Shown here piece by piece: positions 29,622 through 39,393 of a DNA stretch of 64,000 nt (its first letter is position 1; every line of letters begins with the position of its first letter). A program made the translations under genes and the position numbers. Source of the stretch: Proteus cibi (lineage in GTDB: Bacteria > Pseudomonadota > Gammaproteobacteria > Enterobacterales > Enterobacteriaceae); assembly GCF_003144405.1 (NCBI RefSeq), contig NZ_PENW01000026.1, forward strand, positions 62,001 through 126,000, given 5' to 3'. The notes beneath the pieces are model-generated. The model saw nothing but the letters and a program-made list of their open reading frames with translations. It ran no database searches and was not told the DNA's origin.

Positions 29622-29936
29622 AGTAAATTATTAAACCTATTTTATTTTTGTAATTACTGGTATTTATACTTTTAAGATACTTAATTTAATTCAGTTTAAA
29701 TCAATATATCCTCATATAAAATCTTCAATACCCTAATTGCAATAGCATTATTCATCTTTTTAAGAACATGCTGTTGGTTTACAAATTAACATCATTTTTA
29801 GAATTTTATTTTAAAAAGCTTTGTTTTTAAATTTATTTTCAAATAACTATTTTTGCCATATCTGGCTATCATTAACACTTTCGACCCCTTTTTCCATTAA
29901 AAATTCACCAATTATTAATCTGACGCAAGAAGTACA
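29622..29936. other. Intergenic region between sixA and fadJ terminator
   Basis: AT-rich leader of sixA. No feature can be supported apart from the fadJ terminator at its right edge. Confidence 0.4.
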
Positions 29937-29959
29937 AGAAAAAAGGCGCCTAAGCGCCT
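29937..29959 (-). terminator. Rho-independent terminator after fadIJ
   Basis: AGGCGC and GCGCCT pair around CTAA, with a run of six T on the minus strand. It lies about 50 bases past the fadJ stop. Confidence 0.85.
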
Positions 29960-30009
29960 CAATCAAAACAAATGTCACAAAAGGGAAAAGCAATGGTAAA
30001 GCGATGATA

Positions 30010-32169
30010 TCAGTCATAAAAACGTTCATTTCGTTTAGCCATTTCAACTAAACGCTCACAAGGACGATATTTATCCCCATATTTATCGGCAAGTTGGTTA
30101 AGTTTTTCTGCCACCTTTGTTGTTCCCATACTGTCCATATAACGAAATGGACCACCAAAAAAAGGAGGGAAGCCGATACCAAATACAGCACCAATATCAC
30201 CATCTCGCGGTTGCTTTATAATATTTTCATCTAAACAACGGACTGCTTCATTTAACATTAATAATAAACAGCGTTCCGTAATTTCAGAGGAAGACAGCTG
30301 GTTTTTAGGCTTAATTTGTAATAGTCGGTATATAGCCGGATCAGGCTGTTTTTTATTTTTACCTAATGAGAAAGGTAATACATGTTTTGCATAAAGATAA
30401 AAACCGCGTCCATTTTTACGCCCTTTTCTGTCATCAGAAATAATGGCATCAACAGCAGGAGGAGAGGCAAATCTTTCACCAAATGCATTCACTAATATCG
30501 GCGTTATTTTTGTACCGATATCAATACCTACTTCATCCAATAACTGAATAGGTCCTACGGGGAAACCAAACTGTACAAGTGCTTTATCAATATTCTCAAT
30601 AGGCTCTCCTTGTACTAGGCATGTCAATGCTTCACTGATATAAGGAGCAAGAATACGGTTAACATAAAATCCCGGTTTATCTCCAACAACTATTGCAACT
30701 TTGCCCTGTTTTTTAGCAAAAGCGACCGTTGTAGCAATCGTTTTTTCATCCGTATTTTCATGTGGAATAACTTCAACCAAAGGCATTTTTTCTACTGGAC
30801 TAAAATAGTGAAGTCCGATCACTTTTTCTGGGTATTTTGCTGTTTCTGCAATTTTATGAATAGGAAGTGAAGAGGTATTTGAAGCAAAAATAATTTTGCC
30901 TTTACCCACGTCTTCAATATCTGCGACCATCTTCTGTTTTAAAGCCAAATCTTCAAAAACCGCTTCAACAATAATATTTGATTGATGAAAACCGCTGTAA
31001 TCTAAGGAGCCAGAAAGTAGTCCCATTTGGCGCTGACGTTCACGTACGGATAATCTTTTCTTACTCACCTTGGCTGAAAGCGCTTTCCAACTATAATTCA
31101 GTGCCTGAGCAATTCCCTTATCGCTGATATCTTTAATTCTTGCAGGTAAATGACCTTTTGTCGCAGTGACAAAGGCAATACCGCCTCCCATTAACCCACC
31201 ACCTAAAATACCAATATGGTGCAAATTATCTGGCTTTTCGGATGATCCTGTTTCATTTTTAAGTGCCGTAGAAGCAAAAAAGAGATGCCTTAATGCAGAT
31301 GAAACGGGTGTCATAGCGAGTTCACCAAACGCATTTGCCTCTTCTTTAAACCCCGTTTGAATATCTTTTTCAAGACCACGTTCTATAACATGAAGAATAC
31401 GATCTGCTGCTGGATAGTGACCTTTTGTTTTAGCTAATGTGCGTTTTTTAGCTTGCCCAAACAGTATATTTCTACCTAAAGTTGTGTTTGCCCAAAAACG
31501 ATCCATCATCGAATGCTTTCTCTGCTCTTTTTTACCCGATAAGATCCATTTAGCAGCAACTTCCAATAGAATATCTTGTGAGACAACATCATTTACAAGA
31601 CCTAATTTTAAGGCTCGTTTCGCATTAACTTGTCTACCCGTTAAGATCATATCTAACGCAGATGTCACACCAATAAGACGAGGTAAACGTTGAGTTCCGC
31701 CAGATCCTGGCAGTAATCCAAGTTGCACTTCAGGAAGCCCTAAACGCGTTTTGCTATTATCAGAACAAATTCGTCCATGACAGGCTAATGCCAATTCAAG
31801 CCCTCCGCCAAGGCATGCACCATTGATAGCAGCTACAACCGGCAATGGATAATTTTCAAGTTGAGTAAAAAGATCTTGCCCTGCTTTTGCGAGTGCACTC
31901 GCTTCTTCTTTGGTTTTACAACCTGCAATCATGGAGATATCCGCACCTGCAATAAAACTGTCTGTTTTACCTGAGGTGATAATTAATCCTTTTACTCCTG
32001 AGTGTTGCTGAGCTTGCCTTAAAACGTCTTGAAATTGCTGCACAAACTCTGCTTTCAGCGTATTTACTTTCTCACCAATAACATCAATAGTGATAACACC
32101 CACTTTGTCATTGCGAACTGAAAACTGAAAAACAGATGATTTTTCTAGTGTTGTGTGTTGTTGTTCCAT
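30010..32169 (-). CDS. fadJ: Fatty acid oxidation complex subunit alpha FadJ
   Basis: Multifunctional beta-oxidation enzyme of about 719 residues: enoyl-CoA hydratase/epimerase (N-terminal crotonase fold, [16 protein letters not shown] and [18 protein letters not shown]) and 3-hydroxyacyl-CoA dehydrogenase (NAD motif [20 protein letters not shown] near residue 325, catalytic His in [13 protein letters not shown]). The start is the ATG overlapping the fadI stop (TAATG), so the longer frame is rejected. Sequence and partner (fadI) fit the anaerobic-type FadJ rather than FadB. Confidence 0.96.
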   Translation of the reverse strand: MEQQHTTLEKSSVFQFSVRNDKVGVITIDVIGEKVNTLKAEFVQQFQDVLRQAQQHSGVKGLIITSGKTDSFIAGADISMIAGCKTKEEASALAKAGQDLFTQLENYPLPVVAAINGACLGGGLELALACHGRICSDNSKTRLGLPEVQLGLLPGSGGTQRLPRLIGVTSALDMILTGRQVNAKRALKLGLVNDVVSQDILLEVAAKWILSGKKEQRKHSMMDRFWANTTLGRNILFGQAKKRTLAKTKGHYPAADRILHVIERGLEKDIQTGFKEEANAFGELAMTPVSSALRHLFFASTALKNETGSSEKPDNLHHIGILGGGLMGGGIAFVTATKGHLPARIKDISDKGIAQALNYSWKALSAKVSKKRLSVRERQRQMGLLSGSLDYSGFHQSNIIVEAVFEDLALKQKMVADIEDVGKGKIIFASNTSSLPIHKIAETAKYPEKVIGLHYFSPVEKMPLVEVIPHENTDEKTIATTVAFAKKQGKVAIVVGDKPGFYVNRILAPYISEALTCLVQGEPIENIDKALVQFGFPVGPIQLLDEVGIDIGTKITPILVNAFGERFASPPAVDAIISDDRKGRKNGRGFYLYAKHVLPFSLGKNKKQPDPAIYRLLQIKPKNQLSSSEITERCLLLMLNEAVRCLDENIIKQPRDGDIGAVFGIGFPPFFGGPFRYMDSMGTTKVAEKLNQLADKYGDKYRPCERLVEMAKRNERFYD

Positions 32170-33473
32170 TATTCCACCTCCAAAATCATCGCAGCGCCCA
32201 ATCCACCCGCAGCACAAGCCGTAGTTAATCCGAATCCTCCACCTCGACGTTTAAGCTCATGGAGTGTCTGTGTGACCATTCTTGCGCCAGTTGCAGCAAA
32301 TGGATGTCCATAAGCAATAGAGCCACCTAGCACATTAAATTTATCCATATCCACTTCTCCAATTGCCTTGGATAATCCTAGTTGCTCTTTAGCAAACCGT
32401 TCACTGGCAAACAATGTCAAATTACTGAGTGTTTGTGCTGCAAAAGCTTCATGCATATCAATTAACGTTAGATCACTCAATGCAAGACCTGCACGAGAAA
32501 GCGCTAATGGTGTGGCGTATGATGGCCCCAATAGCATATCTTTCCAGACATCTGTCGCTGTAAAAGCATAACTACGCAAATAGCCTAGCGGTTGATAACC
32601 AAGGCTTTTAGCAACGGATTCTTTCATCATTAATACAGCGGCTGCACCATCGGTTAATGGTGTACTGTTTGCCGCAGTGACACTACCATGGCGACGATCA
32701 AAAGCAGGTTTGAGTTTGGCATAAGAATCAAGAACAGAGTTTTTACGAATATTGTTATCTTGATGAAAGCCTTCTTTGTAAGGCGGAAAAAATGCAGTCA
32801 TGACTTCATCATCTAATTTACCCATATCCCATGCTTTCGTTGCCAATTGATGAGAGCGATGCGCTAATTCATCTTGAGCTACTCTTGAAATATGGTAAGT
32901 CTTTGCCATTTGTTCCGCCGTATCTCCCATACGTAACCCCGTTGAATATTCAGCAACAGCAGGAGCCACAGGAAGGAGATCTCGAAATCGTAATTGGCTT
33001 AAATAACTTAATCGTTGACCTAATGATTTTGCTTTATTCAGGCTTAATAAAACGTCAGCTAATTTTTTACTAACACCGATAGGCAAAACTGAAGACGAAT
33101 CAGCACCACCAGCAATACCGACAGAGACGTGTCCAGCCATCATACTTTCAGCAACATTAGCAATCGCCTGAAAGCTTGTTGCACATGCTCTTGTAACACT
33201 ATAAGCATCCGTTTTAACACTTAATCCTGCCCCAAGCACAATTTCTCTGGCAATATTTGGTGCTTCTGGCATTTGAACCACTTGCCCAAAAACAAGTTGA
33301 TCAATAATTTCGGGGGGAATTTCATTGCGAGTCACTAATTCTTGCACCACTGAACGCCCTAATTCAACCGCAGGTATTCCTCGATACGCAGTCGCTTGTT
33401 TAGCAAAAGGTAAGCGTAGCCCGCTAACAATAGCGATGCGATCTTTCATAGCACTGTTCGTTGATGACTTCAT
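32169..33473 (-). CDS. fadI: Acetyl-CoA acyltransferase FadI (3-ketoacyl-CoA thiolase)
   Basis: Thiolase of about 434 residues that releases acetyl-CoA in beta-oxidation. The nucleophilic cysteine lies in [16 protein letters not shown], the conserved His in [12 protein letters not shown], and the second Cys in [14 protein letters not shown] use the ATG at 33473, six bases after AGGAG; a TTG five codons upstream precedes that site. First gene of fadIJ; a FadR-type palindrome lies 38 bases upstream. Confidence 0.96.
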   Translation of the reverse strand: MKSSTNSAMKDRIAIVSGLRLPFAKQATAYRGIPAVELGRSVVQELVTRNEIPPEIIDQLVFGQVVQMPEAPNIAREIVLGAGLSVKTDAYSVTRACATSFQAIANVAESMMAGHVSVGIAGGADSSSVLPIGVSKKLADVLLSLNKAKSLGQRLSYLSQLRFRDLLPVAPAVAEYSTGLRMGDTAEQMAKTYHISRVAQDELAHRSHQLATKAWDMGKLDDEVMTAFFPPYKEGFHQDNNIRKNSVLDSYAKLKPAFDRRHGSVTAANSTPLTDGAAAVLMMKESVAKSLGYQPLGYLRSYAFTATDVWKDMLLGPSYATPLALSRAGLALSDLTLIDMHEAFAAQTLSNLTLFASERFAKEQLGLSKAIGEVDMDKFNVLGGSIAYGHPFAATGARMVTQTLHELKRRGGGFGLTTACAAGGLGAAMILEVE

Positions 33474-33507
33474 AACGGCTCCTGACAAAATGATTTCCTG
33501 ACACCAA

Positions 33508-33522
33508 AGAGGTCTGACCTGA
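33508..33522. promoter_or_regulatory. FadR operator upstream of fadIJ
   Basis: The sequence AGAGGTCTGACCTGA contains the perfect palindrome AGGTCTGACCT, matching the GGTCNGACC core of the FadR consensus. It is about 40 bp upstream of the fadI start, a repressing position. Acyl-CoA would release FadR. Confidence 0.8.
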
Positions 33523-33654
33523 TAATAGTGTTAACAAAAATTTCACTTTTCAGAAACGTCATTTTACGAGAAGTGGGAGTTAGCGCTCAATATTTCGATG
33601 GAATGTCTGAAACTTAACAATAATGATAGAAAAGGTGATGGAATGATCGAGAGA

Positions 33655-33686
33655 GATAAAAAAGGCTGTTGAATTTCAACAGCCTT
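33655..33686 (-). terminator. Rho-independent terminator after yfcZ
   Basis: GGCTGTTGAA and TTCAACAGCC form a perfect 10-bp stem followed on the minus strand by TTTTTT. It lies 22 bases past the yfcZ stop. Confidence 0.9.
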
Positions 33687-33707
33687 AAATCTATTTATTT
33701 CAGAGGA

Positions 33708-34004
33708 TTAACGTAATCCTAGCTGGAAAATTAGGTTTTCTGCTTCACAAGAGAATGTAAAATCCGCGGTTAGTTGAACACCACCATCAACATCCGCAAA
33801 TTGTTGATTAATTTTGCAAGGCTCTGAAGCGATAGATTGTGCTTTCGCACTGAGTTGATCTAACATTGCTTGCGCTTGTACTTTATCAGCGAAGACATGC
33901 TGATAAGACGCTGTGCAATTCTTATTATCAATAATAGTACCCACATCTACACAACAGCAAGCAGCGGTTTCTTCTGCACTACAACGATTAATTGCGTCTG
34001 CCAT
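33708..34004 (-). CDS. yfcZ: YfcZ/YiiS family protein (DUF406)
   Basis: 98-residue cytoplasmic protein with a conserved cysteine cluster near the N-terminus (RCSAEETAACCCVDVGTI) and the C-terminal block FTFSCEAENLIFQLGLR. It matches E. coli YfcZ in sequence and in place between fadIJ and fadL. Function unknown; the CCC group suggests metal or redox chemistry but nothing proves it. Good GGGAG Shine-Dalgarno. Confidence 0.92.
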   Translation of the reverse strand: MADAINRCSAEETAACCCVDVGTIIDNKNCTASYQHVFADKVQAQAMLDQLSAKAQSIASEPCKINQQFADVDGGVQLTADFTFSCEAENLIFQLGLR

Positions 34005-34349
34005 TTTAGTCTCCCAACGAAAGAAATGTTAATTATCTATCATAATCACAAAAAAATAAAATAAACTGCTTTAGCTCAAATTTTATTACAATTTTACAAA
34101 AATAATTGATTATTCTGTTTATTTAACAATCAAAAATATCTTTATTGGGATATTTTGTGAAAAATATGTTAACCAAATCCCAATTATTGAATCTAAATAG
34201 CAATATTTATAAAACATACTTGCAACATTTAGGGTGATCAACTTTATACTTAATCAACTGGTCTGATTTGTCATAACGACAACCGCACCTAAAATCCAGC
34301 GCTTCTAATCAGAAGTTACTAACTTAAAAAAATGATGAGGGTTTAGGTC
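34005..34349. other. Divergent promoter region yfcZ / fadL
   Basis: 345 bases, AT-rich. It carries the FadR-like site at 34256-34272. The long stretch of weak composition (34060-34220) may serve as an H-NS-type binding region, but that is a guess. Confidence 0.5.
34256..34272. promoter_or_regulatory. FadR site candidate upstream of fadL
   Basis: AACTGGTCTGATTTGTC matches the FadR consensus AACTGGTCNGACNAGTT perfectly in the left half and centre, with mismatches in the right half. It lies 78 bases before the fadL start. fadL is a known FadR target in E. coli. Confidence 0.7.
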
Positions 34350-35657
34350 ATGAACCGTAAAAACCTGTTTACTCGCACAGCACTCGCTGCCATTGTAGGA
34401 GCAATTTCCTCTCAAGCAGGCGCTGCCGGTTTTCAGTTAAATGAATATTCTACTTCAGCACTAGGGCGTGCATTTTCAGGGGAAGGTGTTATTGCCGATG
34501 ATGCAAGCGTAGGTAGCCGCAACCCCGCTGCGCTTACCATGTTTGATCGTCCTGAATTCTCTGTTGGTGCTATCCATATTAACCCAAGCGTTGATATTAA
34601 AGGCAAATCACCGCTTACTGGTGCAAGCACTAACGCGGGTGATATTGCACCCAGTGCATTAGTCCCTAATATCCACTTTGTTGCTCCGATTAATGATAAA
34701 TGGGCTATTGGTGCATCAGGTACAACAAACTTTGGTTTAGCCACTGATTTTAAAAAGGATTATGCCGCAGGTATTATTGGCGGTAAAACTGATTTAAAAA
34801 CCATGAACTTAAACTTAAGTGCAGGTTACCGTGTGAATAATCAATTTAGCGTAGGTTTAGGGTTAAATGCTCTTTACGCTGATGCTGAAATCACACGTCA
34901 TGCTGGTGAATTACCAGGAATGATTGGTCTTCCAGTATCACCTTCAGCACGCGTAGCCCAACTTAAAGGTGATGCATGGGGCTTTGGCTGGAACGCAGGT
35001 TTATTATATGAATTTGATGAAGGTAACCGTGTTAGTTTCACTTATCGTTCTAAAATCAAAGTGAAATTTAAAGATGGTGAATATCAAAATGATCTGCCTC
35101 CATCACCAATACTTGATAATCTGGGGATTATTGGTACTAATGGTCAAACAATCCCTGGCAAACTGGATTTAAATTTACCTGAAATTTGGGAATTTGCTGC
35201 TTATCACCGTGTTGCACCTAAATGGGCTGTTCACTATAACTTCGCTTATACAAGTTGGAGTGCCTTTGAAGAGTTAAGAGCCACTCGTAAAAGTGATGGA
35301 CAGCAACTCTTCAAGAAAGAAGAAGGCTTCCGTGATGCATGGCGTGTGGCTTTAGGTACGACCTATTATCACGATGATAACTGGACATTCCGTACTGGTA
35401 TTGCTTTCGATGATAGCCCAGTTCCTGCGGATAAGCGTTCTATCTCAATCCCTGACCAAGATCGTTTCTGGTTAAGTGCAGGGGCAACTTATGCATTTAA
35501 TAAAGATATGTCTGTTGATGTTGGCTTAGCGTATATGCACGGTAAAAAAGTCACAATTAAAGAAAAATTGGCAGAATCACCACTTTCACCTACGTATGAG
35601 TTTGAATCATCAGGTAAAGCATGGTTATACGGTATGAACTTTAACTACCGTTTCTAA
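34350..35657 (+). CDS. fadL: Long-chain fatty acid outer-membrane transporter FadL
   Basis: Outer-membrane beta-barrel of 435 residues that brings long-chain fatty acids into the periplasm. The signal peptide ([18 protein letters not shown]) ends before [20 protein letters not shown], the FadL hatch-domain start, with NPAAL following; the C-terminus ends in the YRF barrel signal. It lies between yfcZ and mlaA, as in E. coli, and has a FadR-like site upstream. Confidence 0.96.
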   Translation: MNRKNLFTRTALAAIVGAISSQAGAAGFQLNEYSTSALGRAFSGEGVIADDASVGSRNPAALTMFDRPEFSVGAIHINPSVDIKGKSPLTGASTNAGDIAPSALVPNIHFVAPINDKWAIGASGTTNFGLATDFKKDYAAGIIGGKTDLKTMNLNLSAGYRVNNQFSVGLGLNALYADAEITRHAGELPGMIGLPVSPSARVAQLKGDAWGFGWNAGLLYEFDEGNRVSFTYRSKIKVKFKDGEYQNDLPPSPILDNLGIIGTNGQTIPGKLDLNLPEIWEFAAYHRVAPKWAVHYNFAYTSWSAFEELRATRKSDGQQLFKKEEGFRDAWRVALGTTYYHDDNWTFRTGIAFDDSPVPADKRSISIPDQDRFWLSAGATYAFNKDMSVDVGLAYMHGKKVTIKEKLAESPLSPTYEFESSGKAWLYGMNFNYRF

Positions 35658-35677
35658 TTTTTATAGCATTTTCATAT

Positions 35678-35710
35678 AAAAATGGTCTTTTTTAAGACCA
35701 TTTTTATTTT
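35678..35710. terminator. Bidirectional terminator between fadL and mlaA
   Basis: AAAAATGGTCTT and AAGACCATTTTT pair around TTTT, with A/T runs on both sides. It can serve both convergent genes. Confidence 0.88.
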
Positions 35711-35736
35711 ATTCATCAAGCTAAAAAGGTAATTCA

Positions 35737-36477
35737 CTAATCAATCGAATCTAAGTCATCTTCAATGGCTTTCGCATTAGGATTTTCTTTTACAGTGCCA
35801 TCTGCTTGGAAATCGTTACGCTGGAAATAAGCTTCACGCATCATTAAGTAAGGATCAGAAGAGTTTTGCAAAATCGCATCAGAGTCGAGCAATTGTGCCC
35901 GTGTTTCAATGCCTTCTAATGCCCATTTACCTGCTGACATCCAAAACGTTAGATAGCTCAACATTGGATAGGTTAAATCAGCCCAATCACCCCCCTCTTC
36001 ACGAACAGTAAAGCTACCATAGCCAGGGACAACCACATAGGGACCATAATCCATGCCATAATGACCTAACGTGCTACCAAATCGCATTGGTACTTCTTTT
36101 TCCATTGTTTCTTTAGACATACCAGCGACATCGATTAATCCCCCCATGCCAAAGACGGTGTTGATCCAGAAACGACCAAAATGTTTTGCACCTTTTTCAA
36201 AGTCACCACGTAATACGCTGTTCACCATACTTGCAGGCTCTTCTAAATTACCTAAAAAGTTAGATAAGCCATTTCTTGCTGGTGGTGGCACATAATCACG
36301 CCAAACAACGGCAACTGGACGTAAGATATAGGGATCTAAAACATAGTAGTTAAAATCAAACATCTGGCGGTTAAACCCTTCCAATGGGTCAGAGCGCCCC
36401 TCCCCATTATTAGGGGTACTTGCACATCCTGAAAGTAAGGCGACTGAAAGAGCAACACCGCACAGGCGATACTTCAT
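35737..36477 (-). CDS. mlaA: Intermembrane phospholipid transport lipoprotein MlaA (VacJ)
   Basis: Outer-membrane lipoprotein of 246 residues that removes phospholipids from the outer leaflet with OmpC/OmpF and passes them to MlaC. The signal peptide ends in the lipobox LLSGC (Cys at about residue 18), and the family blocks EGFNRQMFDFNYYVLDP and FGRFWINTVFGMGGLIDVA are present. Convergent with fadL. Full length. Confidence 0.96.
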   Translation of the reverse strand: MKYRLCGVALSVALLSGCASTPNNGEGRSDPLEGFNRQMFDFNYYVLDPYILRPVAVVWRDYVPPPARNGLSNFLGNLEEPASMVNSVLRGDFEKGAKHFGRFWINTVFGMGGLIDVAGMSKETMEKEVPMRFGSTLGHYGMDYGPYVVVPGYGSFTVREEGGDWADLTYPMLSYLTFWMSAGKWALEGIETRAQLLDSDAILQNSSDPYLMMREAYFQRNDFQADGTVKENPNAKAIEDDLDSID

Positions 36478-36684
36478 AATGTTCTCCGCTAATTATCTTA
36501 TGATGAGCAGCATCATAGTTCGCATATTCATAAACTCTACACATAATACTGTCAATGCATGATAAGTGGTACTTTTATTAGGTTTTGATCTTATAAGATA
36601 ATTCGGGTTTTGTGATTATCTTATTGAGCTGATTTTAAATATTGGCCCAATATTATGGGCTAATATAAAAATACACGATGTTAT

Positions 36685-36929
36685 TTAATTATAATCTTTT
36701 ATCACTAATCGCTCTTCTGGATCAGGGTACGAAAAATGCTGTGTAATAATATCAAACTCTGCATCTGTGGTTCTAAACGGATTAATACCGTTCTTGGGAA
36801 TTTAGAAAATGATTTGGCTAACGTTGATTTACCAGAGCAAATTTTCCCACAGAAAAAATGCAAACAGATATCAAAAGTGAGTAATTGGGTCTGTTGTTCA
36901 ACTGCTTGTGGAGAAAACATTTTAAACAT
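36685..36929 (-). pseudogene. AAA-family ATPase/kinase remnant with internal deletion
   Basis: The minus-strand frame from 36929 starts MFKMFSPQAVEQQ after AAGGAC and contains a Walker A loop in CLHFFCGKICSGKSTLAKSF. After PRTVLI the frame continues only into out-of-phase residues and stops at 36705. Shifted by one frame, the DNA right after this point encodes NPFRTTDAEFDIITQHF then SYPDPEERLVIKDYN and a stop at 36685, which looks like a natural C-terminus of this kind of P-loop protein. The simplest reading is a roughly 150-residue ATP-binding protein that lost its middle by an out-of-frame deletion. Confidence 0.6.
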
Positions 36930-37217
36930 TTTTTGTCCTTATCTTTGTGCCAGATAAGGAGTTAAAAATAAAAAACTCGCTTATCTGGCGGGTTCTTAAT
37001 ACAACCAATCCCCACCACTAAGTGATGGTAATAATAATTTCTGGGATGGTTGTAAAATATGACATAAAAATAAACCTTATAAATAGACTAAACAAAATTT
37101 AGCGATAATTTATTTTTAAACAAGAGCATATTTTTTAAAATCAAAGCGATAAATTAACTAATATTTAATTTACTTTTGAATATAAAGCGATTTTATTTCA
37201 CTGCTATAGATAAAAAG
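36930..37217. other. Intergenic region with short hairpins
   Basis: It holds a palindrome TCCTTATCT / AGATAAGGA around 7 bases (36937-36961), directly upstream of the pseudogene start, a weaker AACTCGC / GCGGGTT hairpin soon after it, and an imperfect CAACCAATCCC / GGGATGGTTG pair between about 37000 and 37048. Otherwise AT-rich. Confidence 0.4.
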
Positions 37218-37466
37218 TTATTTACTCTCACATTGACAACAACATGATGTTTTTCCAGATAATTTAGCCTCTTGAACAGGAGGGCAAGGGACTGTTCCAT
37301 AAGAACAAAATACACAGCAGTCTCCTTCAAGGGGTTTTAATAAAGCATAACAATGCGTACATTCATAAAACCATTGGCAAGCATCTGTTGGCATTATTTC
37401 TATTTTTTTCGTATGGCAATGCGGGCAAGTAATTTCTGATTTCAGGTTGATTTGGCTGTTTAACAT
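37218..37466 (-). CDS. GDCCVxC domain-containing protein
   Basis: Small cysteine-rich protein of about 82 residues. An N-terminal zinc-ribbon-like pair (ITCPHCHTKK and YECTHCYALL) precedes the family signature EGDCCVFCSYGTVPCPPVQ, and the C-terminus ends CCCQCESK. In other bacteria this family sometimes has selenocysteine in the GDCCVxC motif and occurs near metal- or mercury-resistance genes; no such genes are seen here. Start chosen at the ATG giving MLNSQIN, preceded by GTGGA; an upstream ATG would add ten residues. Confidence 0.78.
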   Translation of the reverse strand: MLNSQINLKSEITCPHCHTKKIEIMPTDACQWFYECTHCYALLKPLEGDCCVFCSYGTVPCPPVQEAKLSGKTSCCCQCESK

Positions 37467-37557
37467 TTTATTTCCACATAAATTTATAAACATCATCTTT
37501 GTTATTTAGAATACGCTATTTGCATTTTTTCAATAGCGTATAAAATCAATATATTGT

Positions 37558-38133
37558 CTATTTATCTGTCAGTTGCCGATTGAAGACTTGTTGTTTTATT
37601 GCAGAAATATCAACATCTTCTAGATATTGAACAATATTAGGAAAAAAAAGTTCGTGATAGCCATACTCTTTTTTTCTTAATTCAGCAATTGCCTGCTCTT
37701 TTGTCCAATTTTCAAATATGATCCGATACATTGCTATAACAGTTCCTGTTCGATCACTACCATGCCAACAATGTACTAACACAGGATCAGACGTGTTATT
37801 AATTTTACGTAATACTTCAATAACGTCTTTATCAGTAATTCTACCTGCGTTCATTTTTACGTGGAAAGTTTCTAATTGTGTGCCATTTACATCATCACTA
37901 TCACTATGATATTCGCGTAAGTTAATAATTGTTTTGATACCTTGGGCTTCTAACCATTTCATTTCACCCGGTGTCGGCTGTCCTGAACGATAAACTTTTT
38001 CTGAAACTTGATAAAAATTTTCTGGCGGGACGAGAATATCAGTGGGTCTAGAGTTACATCCCACTAATAGAAAAAAATAAGCGATAAATAAAAACTTCAA
38101 ATATCGAGCATCATTTATTGATTTTATATCCAT
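37558..38133 (-). CDS. Dual-specificity phosphatase-like lipoprotein
   Basis: 191 residues. The signature HCWHGSDRTGTV (about residue 123) is the HCX5R P-loop of cysteine phosphatases, with WLEAQGIKTIINLRE upstream as in Siw14/DSP-like enzymes. The N-terminus (YLKFLFIAYFFLLVGC) looks like a lipoprotein signal with the cysteine at about residue 26, so it probably acts in the periplasm, possibly on phosphorylated sugars or inositols rather than proteins; that is inference. Single gene beside tRNA-Arg(CCT). Confidence 0.8.
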   Translation of the reverse strand: MDIKSINDARYLKFLFIAYFFLLVGCNSRPTDILVPPENFYQVSEKVYRSGQPTPGEMKWLEAQGIKTIINLREYHSDSDDVNGTQLETFHVKMNAGRITDKDVIEVLRKINNTSDPVLVHCWHGSDRTGTVIAMYRIIFENWTKEQAIAELRKKEYGYHELFFPNIVQYLEDVDISAIKQQVFNRQLTDK

Positions 38134-38243
38134 ATAAAAACCTAACTTTATTATTAGTAGTTGAACAAAGAAGTAAAATCATAGCCTGAACAGATAGATA
38201 CTGCTCTAGGAATAATATCTAAATTTACAGAATGGGGAATAGA

Positions 38244-38318
38244 TGGCGTTCCCTACAGGGATCGAACCTGTAACTAGCCCTTAGGAGGGGCTTGTTATAT
38301 CCATTTAACTAAGGGAAC
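38244..38318 (-). tRNA. argW: tRNA-Arg (anticodon CCT)
   Basis: The minus strand reads GTTCCCTTAGTTAAATGG... with anticodon loop CTCCTAA, T-arm GGTTCGATCC and an encoded CCA; acceptor arms GTTCCCT and AGGGAAC pair perfectly. It is close to E. coli argW, which also lies near mlaA and is a common prophage integration site there. No prophage or integrase is present here. Confidence 0.97.
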
Positions 38319-38512
38319 GTACGTAGGAAAATCAAGTGCAACTTATGGACGGGCTTTATTTTACCCCCCTCACTCTCTATTAATCAAGTTTTAACGCACT
38401 GATATTGGAAGGATTTTTTTTGTTTCTTTTTTAAACAACATAATTTAACTTAAACCCCCCCAATACATATCAGCGTCAATGATTATGTTTTTGCTTATAG
38501 ATGCCTGTTTTA

Positions 38513-39289
38513 TTAAAACTCTTTCAATTGTTTTAAAAACAATTTCGGCGAATATCCCATCTCTTTACTAAACATCGCACTAAAGGCACTCGGATTTTCA
38601 TAACCTAGTTCTAAGGCAATTTCAGTGACAGAATCACCTTTCTTTAAAGCAGTTAACGCATACATTAAACACGCTTTTTGACGCCAATCTCGAAAAGAAA
38701 GACCGGTTTCTTTATGAAAAAGGCGAGTAAAAGTACGTAAGCTCTTATTTAATTTTTCAGCCCACATTTCTGGTGTCGTGCGAATATTAGGTTGCGACAT
38801 AAATTCAGTACACAATTCATCTAATAAAGCGTGTTGTGGTAATGGTGTAAAATAAGGCAATGGCTTGGCTTGAGCTAATTCATGACAGAGCAAAGTCAAT
38901 AATGCGCTATCTCGTCCACCCAAATCATAAAGTAAAGGAAGTTCATTAGCTGAAAGTAATAGCTGATGAAGCAGAGGGGAAACTTGTAAAACCTCACAAT
39001 ATTCTGAATAACGAGGAATTTTATTAGGCTCAATATAAAGACTATAAGTACTACTCCCCAACATGAGTACTTGATGTACTTTTTCTGCGGGTATCCACAC
39101 ACCACTATAAGGTAAGACAATCCATTGACCATCCTCTGTTTTGACTTTCATGACTCCATTAGGAGCATATAAAAATTGTGCTCGTCGATGATGGTGAGCA
39201 TCAAGTAATGTGTCATAAGGATAATCCGAGCCTAATGCCAAAATATCACGAGGAAGATCATCCACACTGTTGATATCGATATTACGCAT
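38513..39289 (-). CDS. AraC-family transcriptional regulator
   Basis: 258 residues: N-terminal cupin-like domain (HHHRRAQFLYAPNGVMKVK near residue 32 and GVWIPAEKVHQVLML) and a C-terminal AraC DNA-binding domain (TRLFHKETGLSFRDWR and VTEIALELGYENPSAFSAMF). It is divergent from a TSUP-type transporter 104 bp away and probably regulates it. The effector is unknown. Confidence 0.85.
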   Translation of the reverse strand: MRNIDINSVDDLPRDILALGSDYPYDTLLDAHHHRRAQFLYAPNGVMKVKTEDGQWIVLPYSGVWIPAEKVHQVLMLGSSTYSLYIEPNKIPRYSEYCEVLQVSPLLHQLLLSANELPLLYDLGGRDSALLTLLCHELAQAKPLPYFTPLPQHALLDELCTEFMSQPNIRTTPEMWAEKLNKSLRTFTRLFHKETGLSFRDWRQKACLMYALTALKKGDSVTEIALELGYENPSAFSAMFSKEMGYSPKLFLKQLKEF

Positions 39290-39393
39290 AATATTAAAAT
39301 TGTCCTAAATTCGTATAAACTTGTCATTATTGCGTGGGTAAGCCATTACTTTATTCTATATTGTTAATCTCCTGACTCAACAGGAGATTTAAA

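Noticed and set aside
29821-30051. Plus-strand 76-codon ORF and its antisense between sixA and fadJ
   Set aside because: Overlaps the fadJ terminator and the fadJ 3' end; low-complexity AT-derived sequence.
32170-32217. Longer FadJ N-terminus reaching into fadI
   Set aside because: The ATG overlapping the fadI stop aligns with the family start; the upstream residues ([13 protein letters not shown]) are antisense-like and unrelated.
36736-36957. Plus-strand ORF of 73 codons opposite the ATPase remnant
   Set aside because: Cys-rich antisense of the minus-strand frame that has the Walker A motif and ribosome site; no Shine-Dalgarno of its own.
36478-38512. Prophage or integrated element at tRNA-Arg(CCT)
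   Set aside because: No integrase, no phage gene and no repeated tRNA 3' end was seen nearby.
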